A stretch of DNA of 64,000 bases, taken from contig CP150563.1 of assembly GCA_049487715.1 (NCBI GenBank), forward strand, positions 620,001-684,000, in the 5' to 3' direction. Positions within the stretch are counted from its first letter, which is position 1; each line of letters starts with the position of its first letter. The translations under genes were made by a program, and so were the position numbers. The DNA is from Pycnococcus provasolii (Eukaryota > Chlorophyta > Pseudoscourfieldiophyceae > Pseudoscourfieldiales). The notes beneath the pieces were generated by a model. The model was not told where the DNA came from and did not search any database. It was given only the letters and a program-made list of their open reading frames with translations. Of this stretch, positions 1-11,200 are shown one piece after another.

Positions 1-1
1 C

Positions 2-106
2 GGAGGGTTCATGGCGATCAAACAGGGCCCTCTCGCGATGGCGGGCGGATGTGCGTCGTTCGCCGCCTTCAGCGTTCTCATCGACAAGGTGATGGAAGGG
101 ATGTAA
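2..106 (+). CDS. Tim17/22/23-family protein, Tim22-like C-terminal end (partial)
   Basis: This is the last 34 codons of a gene that enters from the left edge and stops at TAA 104-106. The reading frame gives a Gly/Ala-rich segment (GPLAMAGGCASFAAFSVLID) that resembles the fourth membrane helix of Tim22, where a GG(A/C)xFAAFSxxID pattern is typical. Tim22 is the pore subunit of the mitochondrial carrier translocase, which inserts multispanning carriers into the inner membrane. Only the C terminus is visible, so Tim17/23 or plastid PRAT relatives cannot be excluded. The FAAFSxxID ending favours Tim22. Confidence 0.6.
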   Translation, partial: GGFMAIKQGPLAMAGGCASFAAFSVLIDKVMEGM

Positions 107-418
107 CTTACGTCTTGTATCCAATAGCACGAAAAAAATAAATTCTTAAATCTACAGTTATACTCTACTCGACTTTCGAGCTCGCCGGCGTCGCAACAGC
201 CGCAACTCTGTGTTGTTTTCTCGCCGTTTTCGCTTTCGTCTTAAGCGGCGCGGGCATGAGCGGTTGGTTGTCAGCGAAAGCGAGGAAGCAGAACCCCGAT
301 CCTCCCGCGGTTTCCGATTTTTCTGATCCCCGATCCCTGAGGAAAGCGCCATACGTATTTGGGTATTTGGGTATCCGCCGCCGCCGCCTCTCCTTCATTC
401 TCGCGCTCACTCGGATCA
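107..418. other. intergenic region before the CCDC25 homologue
   Basis: This holds the 3' flank of the Tim22-like gene and the promoter/5' UTR of the CCDC25 gene. A pyrimidine-rich CCGCCGCC...CTCTCC run precedes the start at 419. Short ORFs on both strands look like chance reading frames. I see no RNA gene. Confidence 0.5.
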
Positions 419-1102
419 ATGGTGTTCTTCTTCACGCCGACGTCCGAGGTGTGCTCGACGTCCTCAGAAGAGTCGTTACCTGAAGGTACTGTTTTCTACA
501 TGGGCAAGGACAAGTACGAGAACGAAGACATGATCAAATACGGACTCGACGAAGACGTCTGGTTCCACGTCGACAAACTCTCGTCAGCACACGTCTACCT
601 CAGACCACCGCGAGGATGCACCATCGAAGATATGCCGCAAGGGGTCATCGACGCGTGCTGCGCGCTCGTCAAGGCGAACTCCATCGAAGGATCCAAGAAG
701 TCTGAAGTCGACGTCGTGTACACGCCGTGGACAAACCTGCGCAAAGAGTCGCGCATGGAAGTGGGACAAATCGGATTCTTCGACAACAAACAAGTCACCA
801 AGGTGGGCCACGTCAAAAAAAATAACGAAGTCGTCAACAAACTCAACAAAACCAAGGTGGAAAGCTACCCTGACTTGTCGGCAGAACGCGATGCGCGCGA
901 CGCCATCAAGCGACAGGAGGGCAAGGAGCGCGCGAGAGAGTCAAAGAAGGAACAGCTCGAGGAAGAACGCAGAAAGAAGGAGGATGAGGAGCTGAGAAGC
1001 TACGACCGGATCATGGACGAGGATAAGATGCAAAGCAATGCAGCGTTGCGCGAGGCGGCGAAGAAGAAGTCTGTCGCGGAGCTCGAGGAGGACTTCATGT
1101 AA
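419..1102 (+). CDS. CCDC25: CCDC25 homologue (NFACT-R domain protein)
   Basis: This is a 227-residue protein. An N-terminal NFACT-R (DUF814) domain covers roughly residues 1-120 and a Lys/Glu-rich helical tail covers 125-227. Colinear landmarks of the family are MVFFFT at the start, MGKDKYENEDMIKYG, WFHVDKLSSAHVYLR, LVKANSIEG, VVYTPW.NL, VGQIGF and a closing DFM. The length is close to animal CCDC25 (about 208). ATG 419 is chosen because MVFFFT matches the family start; an upstream in-frame ATG at 359 would add an unconserved 20-residue leader. The family is related to the tRNA/ribosome-binding NFACT-R module of NEMF/Rqc2. Human CCDC25 is reported as a membrane sensor of extracellular DNA, but its role in algae is unknown. 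Confidence 0.93.
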   Translation: MVFFFTPTSEVCSTSSEESLPEGTVFYMGKDKYENEDMIKYGLDEDVWFHVDKLSSAHVYLRPPRGCTIEDMPQGVIDACCALVKANSIEGSKKSEVDVVYTPWTNLRKESRMEVGQIGFFDNKQVTKVGHVKKNNEVVNKLNKTKVESYPDLSAERDARDAIKRQEGKERARESKKEQLEEERRKKEDEELRSYDRIMDEDKMQSNAALREAAKKKSVAELEEDFM

Positions 1103-1302
1103 ACAAAGCAATCAGTTACGTCGTGGCGAACCAGTCGCACATCAAGTGAAACCACGCGTGGTTGAAGTCAAGCGCCTCGCCATGCCTGCACACGTCAGAA
1201 AGAAGATGTGCGCCTCGTACGGAACGCCACCAGTGGTGCTGCAACGTCTTGACGAGATCCGCCGCGGTAACGTTCATCAGGTGGCTTATGTTACGATAGG
1301 GT

Positions 1303-1339
1303 TTTAGGTTAGGGTTAGGGTTAGGGTTAGGGTTAGGGG
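1303..1339. repeat. short interstitial TTAGGG array
   Basis: About five perfect TTAGGG hexamers, flanked by GTTTTAGG and GGGGG, lie between the CCDC25 3' end and the HIT gene. TTAGGG is a eukaryotic telomeric unit. Normal genes continue on both sides, so this is an interstitial tract and not a chromosome end. Confidence 0.9.
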
Positions 1340-1413
1340 GAGCCCACCCCACCGGACTTCTTCGTTCTTCATCATTCGCACTCCTACCGTAGGTAGAAAA
1401 CATACCGGTAAGT

Positions 1414-1830
1414 ATGTCGTCCTTGGCTTTTTCCCTTTGGCCTCAGCTTGCTTCGAACAAGGTGGAGGTGTGCAAGCTCGAGCTTTGCGTCGTGCTTCTG
1501 AACGACGACAGCACGTACCCTTGGGTCGTCCTCGTCCCGCAGCAGAACGACTTGCGGGAAATGCACGACCTCTCCGAACCGCACCAGCTCCTGCTCATGA
1601 AGGAAATCAACCTCTGCTCCAAAAAACTACAAGAGCTATACAAGCCCGACAAGATGAACGTCGCGGCGATCGGGTGCGTGTGCCCGCAACTTCACATACA
1701 CGTGCTTGGGCGAACAGAGGGCGACCGCGCGTGGCCGGGACCCGTTTGGGGCGCGCACCCCGCGACGCCGTACGACGAAGAAACCAAAGCGAAGCGCGTC
1801 GAGGAAATCAAAAAGGCGCTGCTCGGCTAA
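1414..1830 (+). CDS. HIT-domain nucleotide hydrolase (bacterial-type HIT)
   Basis: This 138-residue protein is a single HIT domain. The signature region reads QLHIHVLGR followed by DRAWPGPVWG, a combination typical of a mainly bacterial HIT clade, in which the first position of the triad is Gln and the next two His remain. An N-terminal block (CVVLLNDDSTYPWVVLVPQ) gives the usual beta strands, and EMHDLSEPHQ starts the first helix. HIT proteins hydrolyse or transfer nucleotidyl groups (dinucleoside polyphosphates, AMP-lysine and similar). The substrate cannot be read from sequence. There is no obvious targeting peptide. The gene is intronless and starts just downstream of the TTAGGG tract. 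Confidence 0.88.
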   Translation: MSSLAFSLWPQLASNKVEVCKLELCVVLLNDDSTYPWVVLVPQQNDLREMHDLSEPHQLLLMKEINLCSKKLQELYKPDKMNVAAIGCVCPQLHIHVLGRTEGDRAWPGPVWGAHPATPYDEETKAKRVEEIKKALLG

Positions 1831-2580
1831 ACTTAAAGTTCAAGTCGAACGCACGCATGACGGCGTCACGCGTTCGCGCGCATATAGTTTTGTTATACTG
1901 TAGGTATCTTTTTTTAAAAAAAACCATAAAATATGCAGACACCAAAGATGTCTCGTTATTCGTGATGAGGACATCATCATCGTCAAAGGCCCTAACATAG
2001 ACTACCTTCCCTACTACTGTAAGTCACAGAGAGGCAGAGAAGTCCTCCTAAGATGTTGACCACCTCAATTAATGTAAGAAATGAACGCAAGAACCAACCT
2101 TAAAGTACAACCTAGGAAGTAACCCTAACCCAACCACGGGCCGCAAAAGGCCGCAAAGGAGCAAAAGATAGATGGCACCAGAACTACCAACTACCACCTC
2201 GGGTGAGGCGTCAGGGGGAGGAAAGAGCACGTTTTGCCTACCACGATAGAACGATGGAACGATGCATTGCATTGCAGGAGGCCGGAGGGTGGTTAACCGG
2301 CCGCGGCACATGGCACAGCCAAAATGTCTAATAAAGTTAAGGTGGTGGTGCATTCCATTTCCATAATTCCATTATTTCCATTAGTTCAACTTAAGCATTC
2401 AGCAATCATCAGCTGGTAAAGTACTTCTTTAAACGCCTCCCCTTGTTGGTTCGTTCGAACTTTTGAGGCTTTGAGGGAGGTGTGGTGAGGTGTGGTGTGG
2501 CCCCCTCTGCAGTTTGACCGCATTAGCCTCCCTCTCCCTCAGCTTTTCTCTTGCCATTTTCCGGATTTGCGGCCATAATC
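1831..2580. other. intergenic region, no gene recognised
   Basis: About 750 bp with the HIT 3' flank (a T/A-rich run near 1906-1930), mixed-composition DNA and a CT-rich stretch (2486-2545) immediately upstream of the next start. A 94-codon reverse ORF (2069-2353) has no recognisable features and is not called. Confidence 0.4.
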
Positions 2581-5500
2581 ATGGGAACCGGCGCGTCCCA
2601 GCAGAACGCACCGTCCAAGGGCGTGCCTAAGCGAACCAACGCGTCGGCGGCGTCGGCGGCGTCTACGGATATCGCGTCCGCGTCGCTTGACGCGAAACTC
2701 GCGGAGGCTTCCGCAAGGCTCAAGGGAAGAGCCAAAGAGGCGTCGTTGGAGGCGGCCGGAGCTGGGACGGCCGATACCAAGGTGCAAACGCGTGCAGCAG
2801 TTTCGCAGGGCGCAACACAGCCGCACACGTCGCCGTGGCGCAGCAACAACGCGGCTAGGTTTGCAGACCGTGAATACGAAAGGAGACACCACAAGCGTGA
2901 AAGAGCACCCGAACTTGAGGCGCCCGCACCCGTTCTGCTCGCTTCGCCACGAAAGGAACAGCTGGATGTCGTCAACGAACTGCACGCCATCTTGCTGGGG
3001 GTCAGCCGAGAACGGCGGGCTAATCGCGAAAAACAGTCGGCACAGACAACGCCACCCAAGTCGCCGTTGCGTCGATACCCCAGCTATCGTCGCCGTCGTC
3101 GTCGACTTCGTCGCTTGTCAGCTTCCAGAAGCGACTGGTTGCAGTCGCCAACGCTGCGAATCAGCAAAGTTTGTCGTCAAGGGACGCAGCGCGCTGCGCA
3201 TGCACAGCCTCACTTCTGGCTGCACTTCTGACGCGCGACGACAAAAGCGCAAACAAGCTGCTGCACGACGGCAAGTTCCCTCCTCGCGGAGACGACAGCC
3301 CTTCGACGCTCCCTTCCGAAGTCGTCTTGCTGCTTGTCGACGTCGACTATGCGTACTATCATGCCCACGTCGCATCGCTCGTCAATTCGGTGAGCATGCT
3401 CGACGCCGTGCGCAAGGCTATGGAGCAGCTCGACGTCGAGGGCATACGGCGTGCGCTGAGACGAACGGCACTCAGGCAGTCGCACGCGAATAGTCACGGA
3501 GCGGAGGCTCACGGTGCCGAAGCGCGCATTCTCTTGGCGAATGCGCGCCAACTCTGTGCTTCGCTCGAACATCAAAAACGCGTGCTGGCGGCTGGACCAC
3601 GGCTCGACGCGCTCAGGGCGGCGGTGCATGTCGCACTGCAGGAGGGACTTCGCCCACGTGAAGCTCAGCGGCGCGTTTGGGACACGCTTTTCGACGACAC
3701 ATTTCGAAGTGCCATCGACCGCATCGACTTGCCCGTCGTTGCCGTGTGCTCGTCAGTCGCTGCACAGGTTGCGGAAAGGGACGGCGCCGACGCCGACGCC
3801 GACTCAGGCTTGAAGATTGCAGCCGCGGCCATGCTCGACGCGAGCGATCTCATTGCGGCACGCGCCGACGGCAGATTCGTCGTTGGCGACTTTGGAGGAC
3901 CTTTGGGTAGCTCTGACTGGCTCGATAACCCCACGTTTGCAATCAGCCTCGTGCACGATAGAACGAAGGACGGAGCGCCGCCGTGCGGACCATTTCAGGT
4001 TACGATTACCGCTTGCGACCATCCGTGTACGCCGCAGGGTGATCAGAACCTTGGCAACGTCAACGAATCCGTTGGACCCTTTGCACTGCATGTTCTGACA
4101 AACAAACTTCAGTTCGACGAACCGACGCGGCAGCAGTCGTCGGAGTCGTCGACAACGCCCCTGCGCGTTCGTCCGGGATATGTCATTGTTGCCAGCACTG
4201 AGTACCAGGAAGATGCGCCATGGCAGACAAGCGTGCTGCTGCACCCGAATGCAAGTCCAGTATACGTCGTCGCATCGCGCCGAGCCGTGGTGGCACCCGC
4301 AAGCTTTCACCTTGTCGCAACGATGTACCGATCAGATCTCCCATCGGAAATTGCAGTGCGCATCCGCCTCGATAAGGTGCAGCCACTCTTTCCCAAGCGC
4401 ACGCTTACCGACGTGCTATCCTCGTGCGAGAAGGTTGTGAAGAAGCGCGAGAAATGGTATCCCAAGGTGACCGATTTGCTCGCTCAGAAGCTGATGGCGG
4501 CAAACATGGAAGGGTTCGAGAACGTGTACGTGCTCGAAGCGCGCAGCTGGTTAGAGTATCAGATGGTCTTGATGGAGCTTCTGCTCGCCGCCGCGCCAGA
4601 TGCTGCCGATTCTGAGGAAGATGACATGGAAGATGACGTGACAGCCGCGCTCATGGCGGCAGTGTCGCGCTTCTGCCAGTTCCTCGGTGTGCCGCAAGTA
4701 CTTCACCCTCGCGAACTCATGTCGCAGCCCGCCAGCCGTGCGGCGCTGGACGATGACGTGATCAGCACCTCTGCGGGTGGTCAGTGGTCGACCGTGCCCA
4801 AGGCGCACCGGCCATCTGGACGGCGACTGATGCATGCGGGCATCTTATGCATGTTACAGCTGCATGCAAAGACACTGGCAAGGCGCCTGTCAGATGCGCG
4901 CGTCTCGCTTGAAAAATCCAAAAATGATGGAATCGGTTCCCTGGCACCCGGCGTTAGCGCGCTTGGTTCCGCGATCGACGACATCGAGGAATTCGTTATT
5001 CAAGCCGGACGTGGCGAACCTCTGGGGGTTCGCCTCGACGATGTGCAAGACGCGGAGCTTGTCCCACAGAAGGAGAACTTCGCGAACTTCGTGCGTGAAC
5101 TTATAGAGGATGGGAAATCCGCAGCAGCGCTGCATTGCCTCTCTTCGGTAGACAGCATGCTTCGCGAGGGCATAGCCCCCACCCCGTCGGCTCGGGCAGA
5201 GGTGCAGGATGCGGAGATGCTGTCGGCGCGCATCGACGCCATTGAGCAGAGCGTTGACATGGAAATTCGCGACCCAAAGCCAGTCCTCGGCACGCCGTAC
5301 ACGAGGCATGACATCAAAGGTTGGTCTGAGCGCGTGTGGGCTGCGGTGAAGAGAGATGGACAACAGCAACTGCGTGGACATCGCAAGTCTACGAAAACAG
5401 CTCTCGTCGATGGCATACTCACGCACTCGACGCTCTACGGTGCAGACGCCGCAGCATTCTTCGTGGCTAATCCTCAGACGGTGATTGTGGCACAGGGCCA

Positions 5501-7208
5501 CGTCCCGCAAGAGGTGACGCTCGTTCTCGGCCTTGCCGATGTCACGTATCTCGGTAGATGCGGAATACACATCTTCGAGACGGATCGAGGTGGTGGGACG
5601 GCACCCGCGAGTCTTACCAACGCTCGACTCGTGCACTACACAGACTGCTCATCCATTCCCGCCTCGCTGACGTTCCTCTGCGAACCTGGAAGGAGGTTTG
5701 TCGTCATACCGTCAATGCAGGCGCTCGACGACGCGTCCGCGGAACCAATCGCCTTCACGATCAGCGCCACATTCTTCGACGAAGATTCTTCAGGCGCGAT
5801 TGAGTTTGCGGATGACCCAAATGCAGCCACGGTGTCTTCCGTCTCGCAGATGATTGAAGAAAAGCGCAGCCTTGACGACATACACATCGCTCTGCAGTCC
5901 ATCACCGACCGTATCCGCCGCACGGCAGTTCGAGACCTTGCGAATAACTCGCGTTTGTATTCCCATCTTATGGCATCTGCGCTTCGCTACTTCGTCCTCC
6001 TTGAGAAGATGCGCCTCGGGGTGGCGCTGAACAATCGCGATTGGCGCGCGTACTGCAATATAGCGCAGCGCGCGCGATCGACAATCGCATCTGCTGCCGC
6101 GCTGCTCGACGCGGCGGATCGCGCAGCCTTGGTCGACTACGCGGACACCATGCAGCTGATCCCCGAGGCGATGCATACTGCTGCGAACATAGCGCTAGGC
6201 ATTAACGTCGAATATCAGAATGTTGACCCGTCAGAGGGGAAAGCTCTGCTTCTGTCTATACTGCACGCATACCTGGCTGCCTCGGGCGAGCTCAACAGCA
6301 AGTATTGCAAGGATAGTCGACTTCCAACTAACGTTGAGAAAGCTTGGCGCGGAACGCAAATGCCGTTCCAGATTGATGCGAATCAAGCTGTTCCTTCGAC
6401 AACCCTTGAGCTCGTTGCCACACCAGGCAAAGGCTTCGAGGACAAGTACGCGTACGTGGTTGTGTACACCGATGACAACGCGTCTCCGACGTTGCTTGAC
6501 GGCGTTTCATTCGACTTGAACACGACGAGTGCTATGACAGGTGGCACGGATGGCACGGATGACTCCGGTGGTGTTGTCGTCTCGCCTGCAAATCGACGCA
6601 GCTTGACTGTGCTTTGCGACGGATTCCGGTCAACGAGCGACGCGGACGCATTTGCCAGTAGCCTGCCGAGTGGTGCATTCGCCATTGCGCGCGTACCCCT
6701 GGCTGAGGACACGTGCGTTATTTCCGTCCGCCCGTCGAATCTATGTGCTGGCATTCTGCGCGTCGTGGTGTGCACACCAAATGGGATTACGTGGCGACCT
6801 GTCGTGACGCGCAAGCCCAAGGCGTCGTCGCTCTTTGATATTGAAATGCCGTTCGGTGGCCCAACCTCACTGGGCAATCGGCCGAGTGCGCTTTACCACG
6901 ACATGGCGCCCATTTTCGTTCTGGCTGCTGGGGCACGTCACGCGACACTTCGACTCACGCCGATGTCGCCGGATGTGGAGGTCAGCTTGCGCGTTTACGA
7001 AATTGCCGATGATGCGGAAGAGAGCGTGCTTCGTTCCGACGGCGTGGCGCTGGCCTTCTCTTCTGATATTGGCGGCGTGGCGATGCGCCGCATTGCTCTG
7101 AATGAATCTAAGCGCCACCTTCTCGTGCCCTGGGTGATTTCGTCGGCGGAGTCGACGTCGGTGCGCCTCGAAGCGTGGTCGAGCACAGAAGTGCGGCGCG
7201 TCCGCTGA
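2581..7208 (+). CDS. very large hypothetical protein with calpain-domain-III-like sandwiches
   Basis: The N-terminal part is read from ATG 2581 in one frame, starting MGTGAS, a good N-myristoylation context. The remaining ~1370 codons are in another frame, open from 3024 to TGA 7208. An 83-bp intron, GT 3001 to AG 3083 with an internal CTAAT, would join them in phase and give about 1514 residues; a frameshift in the assembly is the alternative. The C-terminal two thirds alternate helical regions with beta-rich modules. Two of these carry WLDNPTFAISL and FFVANPQTVIV, recalling the NPQF signature of calpain domain III (C2-like). PGYVIVAST and RFVVIPS strands also fit such sandwiches. No calpain protease Cys/His/Asn core is visible. 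The function is unknown; androglobin-like or calpain-like scaffolding proteins are the nearest idea. Confidence 0.7.
3001..3083 (+). other. candidate small intron (or frameshift) in the large hypothetical gene
   Basis: The upstream frame (from 2581) and the downstream frame (open from 3024) do not match. Removing GT 3001 to AG 3083 (83 bp) joins codon 140 directly to a downstream codon. It contains GGCTAAT near 3019, a plausible branch site. The donor GTCAGC is weaker than the GTACGT donors elsewhere in this window, so this is tentative. Confidence 0.4.
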
Positions 7209-7325
7209 GTGTATTGTGATTACTGTGTTAAAGGATTTTATAAGCTTTATGTAGTACTATTCATTCATTTACTCTATACTCTTTTGTACTTATTCTTGAT
7301 AACGATTCTCCAACGAGCTTCGCCC

Positions 7326-7829
7326 TTATCGAAAATAAAGTTTCATAGGTATTGTTTCCAAGTTGCGTCCGTGGCCGTAGTCCGCCTGGGTGGTGACATT
7401 GTGGCGTGGTCTACGAGGAGGACGTCTCGTCGCCGCCTGCGGCTGATTCGATTGTACCCCTTCTTTCGGGAACCGAATTGCGTCGTGCACGCTCTCCCTC
7501 GGCGTTTGTCGAATGTTGTCCAGGTTGTACTTCACCTCCGCCGCCTTTCGTCGGTGGTGGTAGAACCTCGCGAATTCCTCCTTCGCGAATAGGTCCAGCG
7601 CGTCGTGCATTTCCTTCGGTCGGTGCAGCGTGGGTACGCGTTGTAGGATTCTCGCGTGCTCTTGCATCGACATAGCTTGCTGCGATCGTCTCTCCGCTAC
7701 CCACGACCATTCGTTTGGGAATTGGTTTTCCGCCTTGAGTTCGCTATGCACTCTCTGCCTCCAGTTCTCCATGTCGCTGTTTGCGTTGGACTTGGCGAGG
7801 AAGTCCGCGGACGACTTGGACGCGGGCAT
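7326..7829 (-). CDS. hypothetical small basic/helical protein
   Basis: A 167-residue reverse-strand ORF lies tail to tail with the large gene ending at 7208. It has a convincing protein-like composition, unlike its overlapping ORFs. It is helix-rich, with conserved-looking Trp, Tyr and charged residues (ENWRQRVHSELKAENQ, then LDLFAKEEFARFYHHRRKAAE) and a basic disordered tail. The W...H and LFxKExxxxY pattern faintly recalls small axonemal proteins such as CFAP141, but I would not assign it. No signal peptide or membrane segment is visible. Confidence 0.55.
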   Translation of the reverse strand: MPASKSSADFLAKSNANSDMENWRQRVHSELKAENQFPNEWSWVAERRSQQAMSMQEHARILQRVPTLHRPKEMHDALDLFAKEEFARFYHHRRKAAEVKYNLDNIRQTPRESVHDAIRFPKEGVQSNQPQAATRRPPRRPRHNVTTQADYGHGRNLETIPMKLYFR

Positions 7830-8253
7830 GGTGAGGTGGTTGATGGGAAGAGCGCGTTCTTAACGGCGGCGGCGGAGAGGAGAGGGGGAGGTAGGGAAGG
7901 GACCCGGCTGCCCGTGCAATCTTTCTTGCTTTCGACCAACCTTGTTCTGGGTCTAAACATAAACTTTACCAACCTACAGTTTATTTTAGTAGTGGTATGT
8001 ACGCGCCTTGCACACAGGTCTGGCATACCGGTTGAGAGCTTGCAAGTGAGCTCATGGGCCGGTATTGTAAGACGGTTTAAGAGGAGGTCAACTTTACCAT
8101 TCTACCACCCCTTCTGGCTGCCTGTGGGGATTCCTTTCACCGACCAGTGGCGCACCGGTCCCGAACGTTCGTCTCCTCGCCTCATTCATCAACTGTACTG
8201 ATTCTCTTTCATCAACGGCTTGACGAAGTCCTTCCGTTGAGGCTTCACCGGCC
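7830..8253. other. divergent promoter region
   Basis: About 420 bp between the start of the small reverse gene and the start of the NLR-like gene. These two genes are divergent, so both promoters should lie here. A G-rich/purine stretch is at 7865-7905. I see no further gene. Confidence 0.4.
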
Positions 8254-11200
8254 ATGGGGTGCGCGGCGTCGACGGCGCGCATCATAGGTGGTACTAAGAT
8301 ATGGCCAACTACGGTACTGCCAGTCAAGCCAACGAGGCAAATATTCGATGAGGGCAAGATTCAGGCTGAATCCTCGTCCGAGTCGCCAGTGTACCGCGCA
8401 GTCTCGCTCGCGTGGCTTGCACAGTTTGTTAAGGCGCACGCCGGAACGACGCAAAGCTGGGACGTCGTCAAGGAGTTCATGGCTGAGGAGGATGGTGGTG
8501 GGAAAGATGCGAGCTTGATCGTGACGTCTGACAACTTAGAGACGCACCGCAATAAGCGACGCGCGGCTGAGAAAACAAAGAGTGGCAAGCCGGTTCCGGT
8601 GGAGTACCGCAACATCCCGTTCGAGCAGATGTACACGACGGACATCGTGGAGTGCTTCGTGCGTTCGCTGGCTCGCGAAGAGCACATGAGCTACGCGCAA
8701 GCCGAGAATCTTCCTGTTGGAGCGCCGACGTACTTCGTTTCGCATGCGTGGGGCAGCACTTTTGTAGACCTCGTGAAGAGCGTGACCGGTGCACTTGCGG
8801 GTGCGGCCCAAAACGATACGTACGTGTGGCTTGACATTTTCGCCATCAACCAGGACGATACGGGCGGCGTATTTTCAGCCATGAAAGAGCTTGACGACGG
8901 CCGCACGCTCGCTAGTACGATTGCGCTATCTCGCGAAACACTGGTCGTGCTGGACAAGGAGCGTGTCATCCCGTTGACGAGGCTATGGTGCCTGTACGAG
9001 ATCGGGTCGACACCACCGCAGAAGCTGCAACTCGTCACGAACGGCTTCTCCGAAAAGGACGTGTCGCATCACATTCGCAATATTGACGCAGAGACGGCGC
9101 TGTGCTTTTCGCCCGCGGACAAGAAGATGATTCACGGCGAAATCACGGACAAGTTTGGGTTTGCGAGCATGCGGCACTTCACGGAGGAGCTCAAGCTGCG
9201 TTTCATGCTTCGTCCGATGAGCTACGAGTCGGATGTGCAGGCGTTGAAAGAGCGTGGACAGAGGAACAAGTACCAGTTGGACGAGCTGCGTGAACATGTG
9301 ACGTCGACTGGTGGACGTCTTGCATGCATTGTTGGCGGACCGGGCGAGGGCAAGTCGAGTGTGGCTGCGGCGGCCCTCGACTTGGTTCACGCGGCTCACT
9401 TCTTCAAACGTGCGGATGTCAGGCGCCAGGACGTGATAGAGATGGTGAGGTCGCTTGGCTTTCAGCTCGGTCAGCAGTCTGATGTTATTCGCAAATGCCT
9501 GATTGAACTGGATAAAGACACCACTGCTAAGGCGTTCGTCGACCCGGATGTTGCGGTGAATGCGATTTTGGTGAAACCGCTCAAGAAACTTGCTAATATG
9601 AAAAAGCATGCTGTGATTTTGCTGGATGCGCTCGACGAGGCGGACGATGAGTTGCACACGTCGAATTCTGCAGTCGGGTTACTGCGGACTTTAGCTCGCG
9701 AGGCGCGCAATGGTGTCTCTGTGCTTGTGACGACGCGCCCTGATGCGGATGGCGACTATCCTCGTCGGCGTGTGCTGGAGCATGATTGGGAGAGCGGCAT
9801 GCAAGTAGTGGAGGCTGGGCAATTTTTGGGATCGGAGGCGGTGGTGGTGGAAGATACGGAGGAGAGTCATTTGTGGGAAGCCTGGGAACAAGTGATGAGC
9901 AACATGCAAAGCTCGAAGGTGTACCAGATTGTTTCTCGCGAGTTTGTCAGGCGGTATGGAACGAATTCGAAGACAGCACCTGCGGACGTTGATGCCGCGT
10001 ATCGGCTTTGGTTTAGTCACGCGTCAATGGGCGAGGAAAAAGTTCGTCGATTGATTGATATTGTGCTAGCTTCGCGAGAACCTCTTTCGTCGGCACATAT
10101 TGATCGCCTGGGTCTACGAAAGGCATGTGAGCGCCTGCCTGGCTGGGGCTTGCTCTTTGAAGAGCGCGATCATTTACTGCAGACGTTGCACCTGTCGCTC
10201 CGCGAGTATTTGGAGGACCCGAACCAATCTGGCGAGTATGCAGCAAACGTATCTCGTGGCCATGATGAACTTGCGCGATCGTGTTTGGAAGTGTTATTTC
10301 GTGGCGACGAGGAGAAGGGTCCAACGGTGGCGTATGCATTGCGACATGGTCACGTGCACTTGACTGAGATGGTTGCGAGGATGCAAGGCGAGACATCGAT
10401 GAATGTTTTGAATATTTGGCACGCTAAGCTCATGGTGGAGAGGACTTCTAAGGAGAAGACTTTGACGGTGATGCCCGACAGGTATGAAGCATCTCGATGG
10501 TGTGCGACAGAGTTTGCAGGGTTGTGGTTAAAGCGTGAGATGGATGCTGGTCGAAGAGGCGTGCTCGTGGTAGAACTTGTGCGCCTCGAGAAGGCGCTTG
10601 TGGAAGCGAAGGGGAAATTGTCAAATAATGCTACTGACTTGGTGACCGTGGAATCGCTGCATGCCTTTGTTCGCGTGCTTCGGTGGGGAGTTGGGACGTA
10701 TTCGCATGTTGAAATGATTGCGGCGAATCTGCCGTGTACGAGTGCATGGTATCAGAGTCCGGGACAATCGGTACTCACGGGTGCGCCGTGTGCTAGCTTG
10801 CCTATTCGTGTGGAAATTGATGCGACGCTGTTGAACAACATGCAAGGCCATGATGAATCTGTGAGCTCAGCGTCGTATAGCGCGGATGGGACGCGCATCG
10901 TCTCCGCGAGCAGGGACAAGACCGTTCGCGTCTGGGACGCGACGACCGGCGCGTGTATATCTGTGCTGGAAGGCCATTCTGGATGGGTGAATTCCGCATC
11001 TTATTCCGCGGATGGTACGCGCATCGTCTCGGCGAGCTCCGACAAGACCGTTCGCGTCTGGGACGCGACGACTGGCGCGTGCATGTCTGTACTCAAGGGC
11101 CATTCTCTTAAGGTGCTATCAGCTTCGTATAGCGCCAATGGTACGCGCATCGTCTCCGCGAGCATGGACAAGAGCGTTCGCGTCTGGGACGCGGCGACCG

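Noticed and set aside
1303-1339. Chromosome end suggested by TTAGGG repeats
   Set aside because: Only about five units, with normal genes on both sides.
2069-2353. Reverse ORF of 94 codons
   Set aside because: No domain, odd composition and no neighbour support.
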